Assembly (NCBI RefSeq): GCF_009176725.1
Contig: NZ_AP020337.1
Location: forward strand, 2,418,001-2,482,000
Direction of reading: 5' to 3'
Length of the DNA: 64,000 bases
Source of the DNA: Pseudomonas sp. KUIN-1
Lineage (GTDB): Bacteria; Pseudomonadota; Gammaproteobacteria; Pseudomonadales; Pseudomonadaceae
Shown: positions 17,351 to 26,365 of the stretch, piece by piece
Position numbering within the stretch: position 1 is the stretch's first letter
Layout: the number at the start of each line of letters is the position of its first letter
Program-made: the position numbers and the translations under genes
Notes under the pieces: generated by a model
Databases searched by the model: none
The model's input: the letters and a program-made list of their open reading frames with translations, nothing else
What the model was told of the DNA's origin: nothing

Positions 17351-18052
17351 TTATTTACACGACTTCAGGTCTACCGGGCCTACAAAATCATTGCCACGCC
17401 CCATGACACAGGCGACCTGCTGGTTACGCTGGCGCTCCCATGCCTGGGGCGGATAGGTTTTGTCCCAGGCTTGATAAAGCTGTTGGTCCTGGCGCGAGAG
17501 ACGCAAGTTGTATTGTTTGCTCATGTAGAAGTAGGTGCGCGCAATCATGCCGCGTATCGAGGGGCGGGGCATGACCTTTTTGGCCTTGAAATCCACTTGC
17601 GTCAGGCAAGAACCGTACTGACCCTTTTGTTCGGGTATCCAGCCAAAACTGAAATTGCTGCGGTCGCCGTTGACCTCGCCGATGCTGGGCACCAGATTAT
17701 GCAGGTCCGCCTCGGCGCGTTTGTAGACCGGGTCGGTTTTTGTGCAGTTCTTGCGCCCGCCGTTCTGCCAGCATTGGCGCAGGTGGCCGATCTGCCAGGC
17801 AGGCACAATGTGCTCCCATTCAATACGACTGGCGCGTTTGGCGCTCTTGCGCGGGACGTAGCCGCAGCCAGCGAGATCGACTCGATTGCCGGTGTATTTG
17901 CAGCCGCAGTAAAACTCGGTCGACTGCGGCGCATACAAGCCCCAGGCAACTTTCTTGGCTTCGCTGAAGGTGCGCGGGGCTTGTGCCTGGGCGGCGAACG
18001 ATGCGGTGATGAGCAGGGCGGTGCAAAGCAGTTTAGAGAATCGAAACGTCAT
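17351..18052 (-). CDS. endA: Secreted endonuclease I (EndA)
   Basis: A 233-residue protein with a signal peptide (MTFRFSKLLCTALLITASFA, cleavage after AQA). The mature part is the endonuclease I family: FYCGCKY, RIEWEHIVPAW with the catalytic His of the beta-beta-alpha metal fold, NGGRKNC, and DLHNLVPSIGEVNGDRSN with the metal-binding Asn. It cuts DNA non-specifically in the periplasm or outside the cell. It starts four bases past the stop of the DUF1654 gene, in one operon behind a LexA box, so this nuclease is probably induced by DNA damage. Confidence 0.92.
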   Translation of the reverse strand: MTFRFSKLLCTALLITASFAAQAQAPRTFSEAKKVAWGLYAPQSTEFYCGCKYTGNRVDLAGCGYVPRKSAKRASRIEWEHIVPAWQIGHLRQCWQNGGRKNCTKTDPVYKRAEADLHNLVPSIGEVNGDRSNFSFGWIPEQKGQYGSCLTQVDFKAKKVMPRPSIRGMIARTYFYMSKQYNLRLSRQDQQLYQAWDKTYPPQAWERQRNQQVACVMGRGNDFVGPVDLKSCK

Positions 18053-18056
18053 GCCG

Positions 18057-18308
18057 TCAATCTTCCTTCGGCAACGTCCAGAAGATTTGCACGCCACCGT
18101 CGTCGCGCCAGGCGAGGGTGACATTATCGTTCTCGGCTATTTCTTCAAGCAGTTGCGCCCAGTCGTCTTCTGCCTCGTCCGGCTGACGAAAGAGCAGGGC
18201 AGCCCTGGATTTCTGCGCGGTGGGCGAGTTGATGATCTTCTGTACCCGCATGCCCATGCGCTCGTAAGGGCCGGGAGTGGAGGGGGTCGCTGCGCTTTGT
18301 TTTGCCAC
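18057..18308 (-). CDS. DUF1654 protein, first gene of a LexA-box operon with endA
   Basis: An 83-residue protein starting at a GTG (VAKQSAATPSTPGPYERMGMR). The body VQKIINSPTAQKSRAALLF, DEAEDDWAQLLEEIAEND and the end DGGVQIFWTLP are, as I remember, the DUF1654 signature, confined largely to Pseudomonas and some of its phages. GGGA precedes the GTG. The frame stays open further upstream into the LexA box, but those codons lack family features. Function unknown; it shares its operon with endonuclease I. Confidence 0.75.
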   Translation of the reverse strand: MAKQSAATPSTPGPYERMGMRVQKIINSPTAQKSRAALLFRQPDEAEDDWAQLLEEIAENDNVTLAWRDDGGVQIFWTLPKED

Positions 18309-18330
18309 GGAAAAAGGTCCCTGAATATTG

Positions 18331-18346
18331 CTGTACGGGCATACAG
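18331..18346 (-). promoter_or_regulatory. LexA (SOS) box upstream of DUF1654-endA
   Basis: CTGTACGGGCATACAG (read leftward CTGTATGCCCGTACAG) has the CTG, ten bases, CAG structure. It is 22 bases before the GTG start of the DUF1654 gene. The divergent lipoprotein gene starts 100 bases away and may or may not be affected. Confidence 0.75.
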
Positions 18347-18445
18347 TATTTGAGTGTCGGATCTTTCGCAACATCTATGTAAGATAAAGCCTTCCAAATG
18401 GCACACTGTTGCCTTGAAAAAAACCTGACGTTTCCGGAGTCACGC

Positions 18446-18670
18446 ATGAATATCAAGTCACTGGCATTTCCGTTACTGGCCTCGGCAGTTGTGCTGCTGG
18501 CAGGCTGTTCCACGCCCTCGGTCGTCACGCTGCAAAACGGTACTCAGTACGTGACCAAAGATATGCCCAAGACCAAGACGCGCGACGGTTTCTACGAGTT
18601 CGAGGATATCTCCGGCAAGACCATCCGGATCAAGGCCGATGATGTGGCGACGGTCAAACCCGAGGAGTGA
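18446..18670 (+). CDS. YgdI/YgdR-like small lipoprotein (copy 2)
   Basis: A 74-residue lipoprotein: MNIKSLAFPLLASAVVLLAGC, then the DUF903-type domain (SVVTLQNGTQYVTKDMPK, DGFYEFEDISGKTIRIKADDV). It has the same length and layout as the protein at 6360-6584 and is a divergent paralogue. GGAG precedes the ATG by eight bases. Envelope location is expected; the function of this family is unknown. Confidence 0.85.
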   Translation: MNIKSLAFPLLASAVVLLAGCSTPSVVTLQNGTQYVTKDMPKTKTRDGFYEFEDISGKTIRIKADDVATVKPEE

Positions 18671-18782
18671 AACCCTGCTCATCGTGACGCCCGCTCCCTG
18701 CGTTAGCGGGGACGGGCAGCTCGGGCATATTTAATTTCCGGTGGATTGACAAAGGCTGCAGCTTTTTCCATAGTTCGCTCCT

Positions 18783-18796
18783 CGCAAACGTTTGCG
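18783..18796 (+). promoter_or_regulatory. rbsO: RbsR operator (LacI-type palindrome)
   Basis: CGCAAACGTTTGCG is a perfect 14-base palindrome with the central CG and the AAACGTTT core typical of LacI/PurR/RbsR operators. It lies 68 bases before rbsB, in the only promoter region of the ribose operon, and the operon encodes an RbsR, here frameshifted. Confidence 0.8.
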
Positions 18797-18863
18797 CGAC
18801 GATGCCCGGCATCGATTCTGCGCCGTTCGCCCGAACAATAATCACAAGATCGGAGATGAACTC

Positions 18864-19823
18864 ATGAAGCTGCCATTCGCTGGACGCCTTCTCGCTGTCG
18901 CCATGTTTGCTGCCGTTACGGCAGTCATGCCCCTCTCTGCGGCTTACGCCCAGACGCCTGAAAAACCCAAGGTCGCACTGGTCATGAAGTCGTTGGCCAA
19001 CGAGTTCTTCCTGACCATGGAAGACGGTGCCAAGGCCTACCAGAAAGAACATGCCACCGAATTCGACCTGATCTCCAACGGGATCAAGGATGAGTCCGAC
19101 ACGTCTGCACAGATCCGCATCGTCGAACAGATGATCGCCTCCAACGTGAATGCGCTGGTGATCGCGCCAGCCGACTCCAAGGCGCTGGTGCCGGTGCTCA
19201 AGAAAGCCACCGATGCCGGAATCAAGGTCGTCAACATCGACAACCAGCTCGATGTCGACGTGCTCAAAAGCAAGAACCTGCAAATCCCCTTCGTAGGGCC
19301 TGACAACCGCAAGGGTGCCAAGCTGGTGGGCGACTATCTGGCCGGGAAACTGACCGCTGGCGACGAGGTGGGCATCATCGAAGGGGTGTCGACCACCAAC
19401 AATGCTCAGCAACGCACCGCCGGTTTCAAGGACGCCATGGACGAAGCGAAAATGAAAGTGGTGTCTACGCAGTCCGGTAACTGGGAAATCGACAAGGGCA
19501 ACGCTGTGGCCTCGGCGATGCTCAACGAATACCCGAACCTGAAAGCCTTGCTGGCCGGTAATGACAGCATGGCGCTGGGCGCCGTCTCTGCAGTGCGTGC
19601 GGCAGGCAAGGCTGGCAAGGTCATGGTCGTGGGCTACGACAACATCAATGCGATCAAGCCGATGCTCAAGGATGGCCGGGTTCTGGCCACGGCCGATCAG
19701 TACGCAGCCAAGCAGGCGGTCTTCGGCATCGAAGCTGCGCTCAAGCTGGTCAAAGGCGAGAAGGTCGATACCAACGACAAGGGCGTGATCGAAACGCCGG
19801 TACAGCTCGTTACTCAACCTTGA
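18864..19823 (+). CDS. rbsB: D-ribose periplasmic binding protein RbsB
   Basis: A 319-residue type 1 periplasmic sugar-binding protein. Residues 1-29 are a signal peptide ending ...LSAAYA before QTPEKP. The mature protein shows VALVMKSLANEFFLTMEDGA, ISNGIKDESDTSAQI, VNALVIAPADSKALVPVL, FVGPDNRKGA and LLAGNDSMALGAVSAVRAAG. It delivers ribose to RbsAC. The ATG at 18864 follows CGGAGATGAACTC, with GGAG nine bases upstream. First gene of the operon, under the palindromic operator at 18783. Confidence 0.94.
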   Translation: MKLPFAGRLLAVAMFAAVTAVMPLSAAYAQTPEKPKVALVMKSLANEFFLTMEDGAKAYQKEHATEFDLISNGIKDESDTSAQIRIVEQMIASNVNALVIAPADSKALVPVLKKATDAGIKVVNIDNQLDVDVLKSKNLQIPFVGPDNRKGAKLVGDYLAGKLTAGDEVGIIEGVSTTNNAQQRTAGFKDAMDEAKMKVVSTQSGNWEIDKGNAVASAMLNEYPNLKALLAGNDSMALGAVSAVRAAGKAGKVMVVGYDNINAIKPMLKDGRVLATADQYAAKQAVFGIEAALKLVKGEKVDTNDKGVIETPVQLVTQP

Positions 19824-19841
19824 TCCACGCCGTGTAAAGGT

Positions 19842-19862
19842 GCCCGTCCGCAGAGGACGGGC
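19842..19862 (+). other. Intercistronic hairpin between rbsB and rbsA
   Basis: GCCCGTCC, a GCAGA loop and GGACGGGC form a perfect eight-pair stem without a T run. Such hairpins after a binding-protein gene commonly protect its message and lower expression of the ABC genes that follow. Confidence 0.6.
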
Positions 19863-19876
19863 GCTGGGAGAAATGT

Positions 19877-21430
19877 ATGTCAGCGTCTGCTCAGACAGCT
19901 GTTCTTTCGGTCAGTGGCATCGGCAAAACCTACGCACAGCCCGTACTCGGTGACGTCGACCTGACGTTGATGCGCGGCGAAGTGCTGGCTCTGACCGGGG
20001 AAAACGGTGCCGGTAAAAGCACCTTGTCGAAAATCATCGGCGGGCTGGTAACGCCTACCACCGGAAACATGGAATTCCAGGGCCAGCCTTATCAGCCTGC
20101 AAGTCGTACCCAGGCCGAAAAGCTCGGCATTCGCATGGTCATGCAGGAACTCAACCTGCTGCCGACCCTGACCGTGGCTGAAAACCTGTTTCTTCACGAC
20201 CTGCCCCGCAGGGCCGGCTGGATCGACCGCAAGCGCTTGCGCGAAAACGCGACCGAGGCCATGGCCCAAGTGGGGCTCGACGCCATTGATCCCGATACGC
20301 TGGTCGGCGAGTTGGGGATTGGCCACCAACAGATGGTCGAGATCGCCCGCAATCTGATCGGCGACTGTCACGTACTGATTCTCGACGAACCCACTGCCAT
20401 GCTCACCTCGCGCGAAGTGGAAATGCTCTTCGAGCAGATCACACGGCTGCAGGCGCGGGGCGTCTCGATCATCTACATCTCCCACCGGCTTGAAGAGCTG
20501 GCCAGGGTGTCCCAGCGCATCGCCGTGCTGCGCGACGGCAAGCTGGTGTGTGTCGAGCCGATTGCCCGCTACAACAGTGAGCAACTGGTGACCCTGATGG
20601 TCGGCCGTGAGCTCGGCGAGCATATCGACATGGGCGCCCGGCAGATTGGCGAGGTGGCGCTGTCAGTCAAGGGGCTCAGTCGCGCCGGCAAGGTTGAGGA
20701 TGTGTCCTTCGACGTGCGTCGAGGTGAAATCTTCGGTATTTCCGGACTGATCGGTGCCGGGCGTACCGAGTTGTTGCGTTTGATTTACGGTGCAGACGTT
20801 GCCGACAGCGGTGACATCGAAGTCGGAAGTCCGCTGCAAAAAGTCAGCATTCGCTCGCCAGCCGACGCGGTGGCGCAGGGTATCGCGCTGATCACGGAAG
20901 ACCGAAAGAGCGAAGGCCTGCTGATGTCGCAATCGATCAGCGCCAACATTGCGCTGGGCAACATGCATTCGATTTCCAGCGCGGGCGTGGTCAACAGCGA
21001 AGATGAGCTGAAACTGGCGCAGCGCCAGGTGGCGGCCATGCGCATTCGCAGCTCCAGTCCGGGCCAGCTGGTCTCCGAGTTGTCGGGTGGCAATCAGCAG
21101 AAGGTGGTGATCGGTCGCTGGCTGGAACGTGACTGCACGGTGATGCTGTTCGACGAGCCGACACGGGGCATCGACATCGGTGCCAAGTTCGATATCTACG
21201 CGCTGCTGGCCGAATTGACCCGTCAGGGCAGGGCGCTGGTGGTGGTGTCCAGCGATCTGCGCGAACTGATGCTGATCTGTGATCGTATCGGCGTGCTGTC
21301 TGCCGGTCGCCTGATCGACACGTTCGAGCGCGACAGCTGGACCCAGGACCAATTGCTGGCCGCTGCCTTCGCCGGTTATCAGAAACGTGACGCGCTGCTC
21401 AATGATGCGGCGCCCAGGAACAACTCATGA
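19877..21430 (+). CDS. rbsA: Ribose ABC transporter ATP-binding protein RbsA
   Basis: A 517-residue tandem ATPase. The first cassette has Walker A GENGAGKS (near 43), GHQQMVEIARNL and LILDEPTAMLTSREVE. The second has the degenerate Walker A ISGLIGAGRTE, the signature ELSGGNQQKVVIGRWL and MLFDEPTRGIDIGAKFDIY. This fits the sugar importer subfamily, in which one site is impaired. GGAG lies six bases before the ATG at 19877. Its end overlaps rbsC (ATGA). Confidence 0.95.
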   Translation: MSASAQTAVLSVSGIGKTYAQPVLGDVDLTLMRGEVLALTGENGAGKSTLSKIIGGLVTPTTGNMEFQGQPYQPASRTQAEKLGIRMVMQELNLLPTLTVAENLFLHDLPRRAGWIDRKRLRENATEAMAQVGLDAIDPDTLVGELGIGHQQMVEIARNLIGDCHVLILDEPTAMLTSREVEMLFEQITRLQARGVSIIYISHRLEELARVSQRIAVLRDGKLVCVEPIARYNSEQLVTLMVGRELGEHIDMGARQIGEVALSVKGLSRAGKVEDVSFDVRRGEIFGISGLIGAGRTELLRLIYGADVADSGDIEVGSPLQKVSIRSPADAVAQGIALITEDRKSEGLLMSQSISANIALGNMHSISSAGVVNSEDELKLAQRQVAAMRIRSSSPGQLVSELSGGNQQKVVIGRWLERDCTVMLFDEPTRGIDIGAKFDIYALLAELTRQGRALVVVSSDLRELMLICDRIGVLSAGRLIDTFERDSWTQDQLLAAAFAGYQKRDALLNDAAPRNNS

Positions 21431-22419
21431 AAAATACTCCTTCTCCGACGCTGACTGTGCCAGTCCGTCGCGGCGGCAACTACTTTGGTCTGGGTACCTA
21501 CATCGGGCTGGCCGGTGCGTTGCTGGTGATGATCGTGCTGTTCTCGCTGCTCAGCGATCACTTCCTGTCCTACCAGACCTTCAGCATGCTCGCCAACCAG
21601 ATCCCGGACCTGATGGTGCTGTCGGTCGGCATGACGCTGATCCTCATCATCGGCGGCATCGACCTGTCGGTCGGCTCGGTGCTGGCACTGGCCGCTTCGG
21701 CGGTCAGTGTGGCAATCCTCGGCTGGGGCTGGAGCGTGTTTCCGGCGGCGTTGCTGGGCATTGCCTGTGCGACGCTGGCGGGTACGATCACCGGCTCGAT
21801 TACGGTTGCCTGGCGCATCCCTTCGTTCATCGTGTCTCTGGGCGTGCTGGAAATGGCTCGTGGTGCGGCCTATCAGATGACCAATTCGCGTACCGCCTAC
21901 ATCGGTGATTCGTTCGCCTGGCTGTCCGATCCGATTGCCTTTGGCATTGCGCCGTCTTTCATCATCGCGTTGCTGATCATCTTCGTCGCTCAGGCGGTAC
22001 TGACCCGGACCGTTTTCGGTCGCTACCTGATCGGCATCGGCACCAATGAAGAGGCCGTGCGTCTGGCGGGTATCAATCCCAAGCCTTACAAGATTCTGGT
22101 GTTCTCGCTGATGGGGCTGCTGGCCGGTGTCGCGGCACTGTTTCAGATATCCAGGCTGGAAGCGGCCGATCCGAATGCCGGTGCCGGGCTTGAGCTGCAG
22201 GTCATTGCGGCAGTGGTGATTGGCGGTACCAGCCTGATGGGCGGACGCGGTTCGATCATCAGCACCTTTTTCGGTGTGCTGATCATTTCCGTGCTGGCCG
22301 CGGGCCTGGCGCAGATCGGTGCGACCGAGCCGACCAAGCGGATCATCACCGGTGCGGTGATCGTGATTGCTGTGGTGCTGGACACCTACCGCAGCCACCG
22401 GGCTCGGCGCCAGGGCTGA
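21427..22419 (+). CDS. rbsC: Ribose ABC transporter permease RbsC
   Basis: A 330-residue inner-membrane permease of the monosaccharide ABC family, with about eight to ten helices. Marks are GMTLILIIGGIDLSVGSVLALAA, GSITVAWRIPSFIVSLGVLEMARG, the EAA-like loop around GTNEEAVRLAGINPKPYKI, and VVIGGTSLMGGRGS near the end. It starts four bases inside rbsA and is followed after one base by the regulator gene. Confidence 0.95.
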   Translation: MKNTPSPTLTVPVRRGGNYFGLGTYIGLAGALLVMIVLFSLLSDHFLSYQTFSMLANQIPDLMVLSVGMTLILIIGGIDLSVGSVLALAASAVSVAILGWGWSVFPAALLGIACATLAGTITGSITVAWRIPSFIVSLGVLEMARGAAYQMTNSRTAYIGDSFAWLSDPIAFGIAPSFIIALLIIFVAQAVLTRTVFGRYLIGIGTNEEAVRLAGINPKPYKILVFSLMGLLAGVAALFQISRLEAADPNAGAGLELQVIAAVVIGGTSLMGGRGSIISTFFGVLIISVLAAGLAQIGATEPTKRIITGAVIVIAVVLDTYRSHRARRQG

Positions 22420-22420
22420 T

Positions 22421-23438
22421 ATGGCAACCATCAAGGATGTCGCGGCCCTGGCGGGGATCTCGTACACCACGGTCTCCCACGTGCTGAACAAGACCCGGCC
22501 GGTGAGCGAGCCGGTCAGGCTCAAGGTCGAAGCCGCCATTGCACAGCTCGATTATGTGCCCAGTGCAGTGGCGCGTTCGCTGAAGGCCAAGACCACCTCG
22601 ACCATCGGCCTGTTGATTCCCAACGGCATGAACCCGTATTTTGCAGAGTTGGCGCGGGGCATCGAGGATTACTGCGAGCGCAATGGTTTTTGCGTGATCC
22701 TCTGCAACTCCGATGACAATCCGGAGAAACAGCGTGGCTATCTGCGCGTGCTGCTGGAAAAGCGCGTGGACGGTCTGATTGTTTCTTCGGTGGGGGGGCG
22801 ACGCGGGTATTGCAGGTGGCCTTGCCGAGGTACGTACGCCGCTGGTGATCGTTGACCGGGAGCTGGACGGTATCGATGCCGACATGGTCCGTATCGACCA
22901 TGAACAGGGTGCTTATCTGGCAACCCGGCACTTGCTGGACCTGGGACATCGCGCCATTGCCTGTATTGGTGGGCCATTTCACAGCACAGTGGCCGAGATG
23001 CGTCTGGCGGGTTATCGGCGCGCCTTGCAGCAGGCGTCCGTTCCGGTCCGTGCCGAATGGGCGCTGCACAGTGAGTTCACCAGCTCTGCCGGTCATGAGG
23101 CAGCGTGTCAGCTTCTGGCAGCGCATCCGCCGACCGCGATTTTTGCCGGCAACGACGTCATCGCCATCGGTGTGCTGCGCGCCGCCGCCGAGCGCTTGAT
23201 TCGTGTGCCTCAGGACCTGTCGGTGATCGGTTTCGATGATATCCAGATGAGTCGCTACGTTTATCCGGCGCTGACCACCGTGGGGCAGTCGATCATGCAA
23301 CTGGGCGAAACCGCTGCAGAAATGCTGCTGAGCAGAATCGCCACACCCCATGCGCTTCCTGCCGAAAAAAGACTTGTGACGCCCAGCGTCGTGGTGCGCG
23401 AGTCTACGGCAGCGCCAAATACTTTATCCAACGAATGA
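22421..23438 (+). pseudogene. rbsR: Ribose operon repressor RbsR, frameshifted in a G7 run
   Basis: A LacI-family repressor read in two frames. Frame one gives the helix-turn-helix (MATIKDVAALAGISYTTVSH, then VLNKTRPVSEPVR) and the ligand domain up to GLIVSSVGG; after a run of seven G at 22792-22798 it drifts into RRGYCRWPC and stops near 22826. The other frame continues the same protein: GDAGIAGGLAEVRTPLVIVDREL to the normal end VVVRESTAAPNTLSNE. Six G instead of seven would restore a 338-residue RbsR. Either the strain has lost the repressor, the tract slips reversibly, or it is a sequencing error. Loss should derepress the ribose operon. Confidence 0.85.
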
Positions 23439-23468
23439 CGCGCAAGCACAGCAACGGATTAATCAGCC

Positions 23469-24389
23469 ATGCAAGCAAAAATAGTGATAGTAGGCAGTCT
23501 GAACATGGATCTGGTCATCCGCGCCCAGCGTCTGCCACGTCCTGGCGAGACCTTGAGCGGGGAGACATTCGACACCGTGCCTGGCGGCAAAGGCGCCAAT
23601 CAGGCGGTCGCTGCGGCACGTCTTGGCGCCAGTGTGGCAATGATCGGTTGTGTCGGGGCGGATGCCTACGGCGAACAACTGCGTGCAGCGCTGCTGGCCG
23701 AGCAGATCGATTGTCAGGCGGTGACCGTCGTTGAGGGCGTGTCCACCGGTATCGCCTCGATCGTGGTCGACGCCAACAGCCAGAACGCCATTGTCATCGT
23801 GGCCGGTGGCAATGGTCGGCTCACTCCGGCATTGATCGAGCGCTTCGACGCGCTGCTGGCAGATTCGCAAATCGTCATCTGCCAGCTCGAAGTGCCGACC
23901 GAAACCGTTTTCCACACCCTGGCCCGCGCCCGTGCGCTGGGCAAGACCGTCATTCTCAATCCTGCCCCGGCCAGCGAGCCCTTGCCGGCAAGCTGGTATG
24001 CCCTGATCGACTACCTGATCCCCAATGAAAGCGAAGCGCAGACTCTGACCGGTGTGAACGTCGACTCGCCGGCCGCCGCTGAAAATGCGGCATCGGTCAT
24101 GCTGGCGGCCGGCGCGCGCAACGTGATCATTACCCTCGGCGAGCGCGGAACCCTGTTCGCCAGTGCGTCTGGCATGGAGCATATTCCAGCGCGTCGTGTG
24201 CAGGCCGTGGACACCACCGCTGCAGGTGATACCTTTGTCGGCGGTTTTGCGGCGGCGCTGTCCGCAGGCCATGGCGAATTGCAGGCAATTCGTTTCGGTC
24301 AGGCTGCGGCGGCCATCTCCGTCACCCGAGCGGGTGCCCAGCCGTCCATCCCGACGTTCGAGGAAGTACAGGAATTCAATTCGCTATGA
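23469..24389 (+). CDS. rbsK: Ribokinase RbsK
   Basis: A 306-residue PfkB-family sugar kinase. [22 protein letters not shown] at the N-terminus, [18 protein letters not shown] as the first signature, LNPAPAS, and [18 protein letters not shown] as the second signature with the catalytic Asp. It phosphorylates imported ribose to ribose 5-phosphate in the cytoplasm. It overlaps rbsD by four bases. Confidence 0.95.
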   Translation: MQAKIVIVGSLNMDLVIRAQRLPRPGETLSGETFDTVPGGKGANQAVAAARLGASVAMIGCVGADAYGEQLRAALLAEQIDCQAVTVVEGVSTGIASIVVDANSQNAIVIVAGGNGRLTPALIERFDALLADSQIVICQLEVPTETVFHTLARARALGKTVILNPAPASEPLPASWYALIDYLIPNESEAQTLTGVNVDSPAAAENAASVMLAAGARNVIITLGERGTLFASASGMEHIPARRVQAVDTTAAGDTFVGGFAAALSAGHGELQAIRFGQAAAAISVTRAGAQPSIPTFEEVQEFNSL

Positions 24390-24790
24390 AAAAGACCCCG
24401 CTACTCAATATTGCCCTGTCCCGCGTGATTGCATCGCTGGGTCACGGTGACATCCTGATGATCGTCGACGCCGGCATGCCAGTACCGGCAGGCGTCGAAC
24501 TGATCGACCTCGCGCTGACCCGCGGTGTGCCGGATTTCATCAGTGTGCTGGATGTCGTGCTGAGTGAAATGCAGGTTGAAAGCCACGTACTGGCCAATGA
24601 GATGGCCGAGGTCAAACCGCCTGCGTTGCAGGTGATCGAAAGCCTGAATCTCGACGACCAGTTGGGGCGACAACGCTGGATAAGCCACGAAGACCTAAAG
24701 GTCTTGAGTCGCAAGGCCAAGGCAATCATCCGTACCGGAGAATGTCAGCCGTACAGTAATGTGGCGCTGGTGTCCGGAGTCGTCTTCTAA
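24386..24790 (+). CDS. rbsD: D-ribose pyranase RbsD
   Basis: A 134-residue mutarotase of the RbsD/FucU family. [23 protein letters not shown] carries the catalytic His near residue 20, and the end holds [18 protein letters not shown], where the conserved Tyr lies. It interconverts pyranose and furanose forms of ribose to feed RbsK. Start overlaps the end of rbsK. Confidence 0.95.
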   Translation: MKKTPLLNIALSRVIASLGHGDILMIVDAGMPVPAGVELIDLALTRGVPDFISVLDVVLSEMQVESHVLANEMAEVKPPALQVIESLNLDDQLGRQRWISHEDLKVLSRKAKAIIRTGECQPYSNVALVSGVVF

Positions 24791-24813
24791 TAATTCAAGA
24801 AAGGGAGTTTCAT

Positions 24814-25839
24814 ATGACATTGATACAGTTTTCCAGACAGTTCATTCGTGGAGCGTTGCTCTTGTCCATTCTCGGTACTGCTGCTGTCCATGCGGCTGAA
24901 AAGCGTGATCTGATCATCGATACGGATCCAGGTGCGGACGATGTCGTTGCGCTGTTACTGGCGCTGGCGTCACCTGAAGAGCTCAACGTGATGGCTATCA
25001 CCACGGTGGCCGGCAATGTGCGGCTCGACAAGACCTCGCGTAATGCCAGGCTGGCGCGTGAGTGGGCCGGGCGCGAAGAGGTGCCTGTGTATGCCGGTGC
25101 GCCCAAGCCGCTGGTGCGTACCCCGATCTATGCCGAGAACGTTCACGGTCAGGAAGGTCTGCCGGGCGTGCCCGTGCACGAGCCCGCCAAGGGCCTTGCC
25201 GAAGGCAATGCCGTCGATTACCTGATCCGCACCCTGAGCAAGGCCAAGCCGCATAGCATCACCATCGCCATGCTCGGCCCGCAGACCAACCTGGCGCTGG
25301 CCTTGGTACAGGCTCCGGAAATCACTCAGGGCATCAAGGAAGTGGTGGTCATGGGTGGCGCGCATTTCAACGGCGGCAATATCACCCCGGTTGCCGAATT
25401 CAATCTGTTCGCCGACCCGCATGCCGCGCAGATCGTTCTGGCCAGTGGTGTGAAGCTGACGTATGTGCCGCTGGATGTGACCCACAAGATTCTCACCAGT
25501 GAACAACGCCTCAAGCAGATCGCCGCACTGGGCAACAATGCTGGCAAGCTGGTCGACGGCATTCTCAATGAATACGTCAAGCTGGACATGGAGCATTACG
25601 GTTTGCCCGGCGGGCCGGTACACGACGCCAGCGTGATTGCCTGGCTGCTCAAGCCCGAGCTGTTTTCCGGGCGGCAGATCAACGTGACAGTGGACACGCG
25701 TGAGGGCATCGGTTTTGGTCAGACAGTGGCCGACTGGTACGGCACGCTCAAGCAGCCGCAGAATGTATTCTGGGTCGAGAACGGCGACGCTCAGGGGTTC
25801 TTCGATCTGCTGACCGAGCGTCTGGCGCGTCTCAAGTAA
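24814..25839 (+). CDS. Exported nucleoside hydrolase
   Basis: A 341-residue inosine-uridine nucleoside hydrolase. The catalytic calcium motif DTDPGADD follows directly after a signal peptide (RQFIRGALLLSILGTAAVHA, cleavage near residue 27). VVMGGAHFNGGNITPVAEFNLFADPHAAQ and GGPVHDASVIAWLL supply the other ligands. Most relatives are cytoplasmic; here the leader points to the periplasm, where the enzyme would release ribose from nucleosides for capture by RbsB. GGGAG precedes the ATG by eight bases. It lies 23 bases past rbsD and is probably the last gene of the ribose operon. Confidence 0.9.
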   Translation: MTLIQFSRQFIRGALLLSILGTAAVHAAEKRDLIIDTDPGADDVVALLLALASPEELNVMAITTVAGNVRLDKTSRNARLAREWAGREEVPVYAGAPKPLVRTPIYAENVHGQEGLPGVPVHEPAKGLAEGNAVDYLIRTLSKAKPHSITIAMLGPQTNLALALVQAPEITQGIKEVVVMGGAHFNGGNITPVAEFNLFADPHAAQIVLASGVKLTYVPLDVTHKILTSEQRLKQIAALGNNAGKLVDGILNEYVKLDMEHYGLPGGPVHDASVIAWLLKPELFSGRQINVTVDTREGIGFGQTVADWYGTLKQPQNVFWVENGDAQGFFDLLTERLARLK

Positions 25840-25861
25840 GTACGCAACCTGAGGCCGCGTA

Positions 25862-26056
25862 TCAGGCGGGCAGTCCGGCCGCGGCATAGCGGCTCAGCAC
25901 CTGGCTGATGAAGGCACGGGCACCCTCGGTGCCCAGTTCCTTGATCAGCAGGTCGACTGCGATGATCATCAGTTCTTCCGGATTCCCGGGGCTGTGCGAG
26001 CAGTGCCCCTGAGGCCATCTGGCCTTGATGTCCGCGTCTAGGGTTATGGCTGTCAT
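25862..26056 (-). CDS. Small hypothetical protein
   Basis: A 64-residue protein, MTAITLDADIKARWPQGHCS, then PEELMIIAVDLLIKELGTEGARAFISQVL. Helical C-terminal half, no signal or membrane segment. GGAG lies eleven bases before the ATG, a little far. It converges on the nucleoside hydrolase gene. No family recognised. Confidence 0.5.
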   Translation of the reverse strand: MTAITLDADIKARWPQGHCSHSPGNPEELMIIAVDLLIKELGTEGARAFISQVLSRYAAAGLPA

Positions 26057-26365
26057 GTCTGTCTGATCTCCACTGAAGGGTCACGCACACGCTGCTCGCT
26101 TCCCGGCGTTTGTGTCCCTGGCAGTAAACCATCCCGCGCGCATTTTGACACTTCTACTTAGATATGATCCTGATAGCCCGATTCAATGAGCTGCGGCGAT
26201 AAACGTTTTGTGACGATTTCCTCGCACGCCCTGTTTCATGCCAAGGCAGACTCCCGTTCCAGGCAGATCAACAGGTTACACAAGGCATGTCGGTCGGACC
26301 GTGCAACCAACGCGCCTGAGCGCGGTCGGACAGGTCTGGAAATGTTCATTGGCAGAGGAGGGTGT
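26057..26365. other. Intergenic region upstream of the I78-type inhibitor gene
   Basis: About 310 bases between divergent genes. The rightward frame is open through part of it but shows no protein features. It probably holds promoters; TTGACA occurs at 26145 without a well-spaced -10. Confidence 0.3.
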
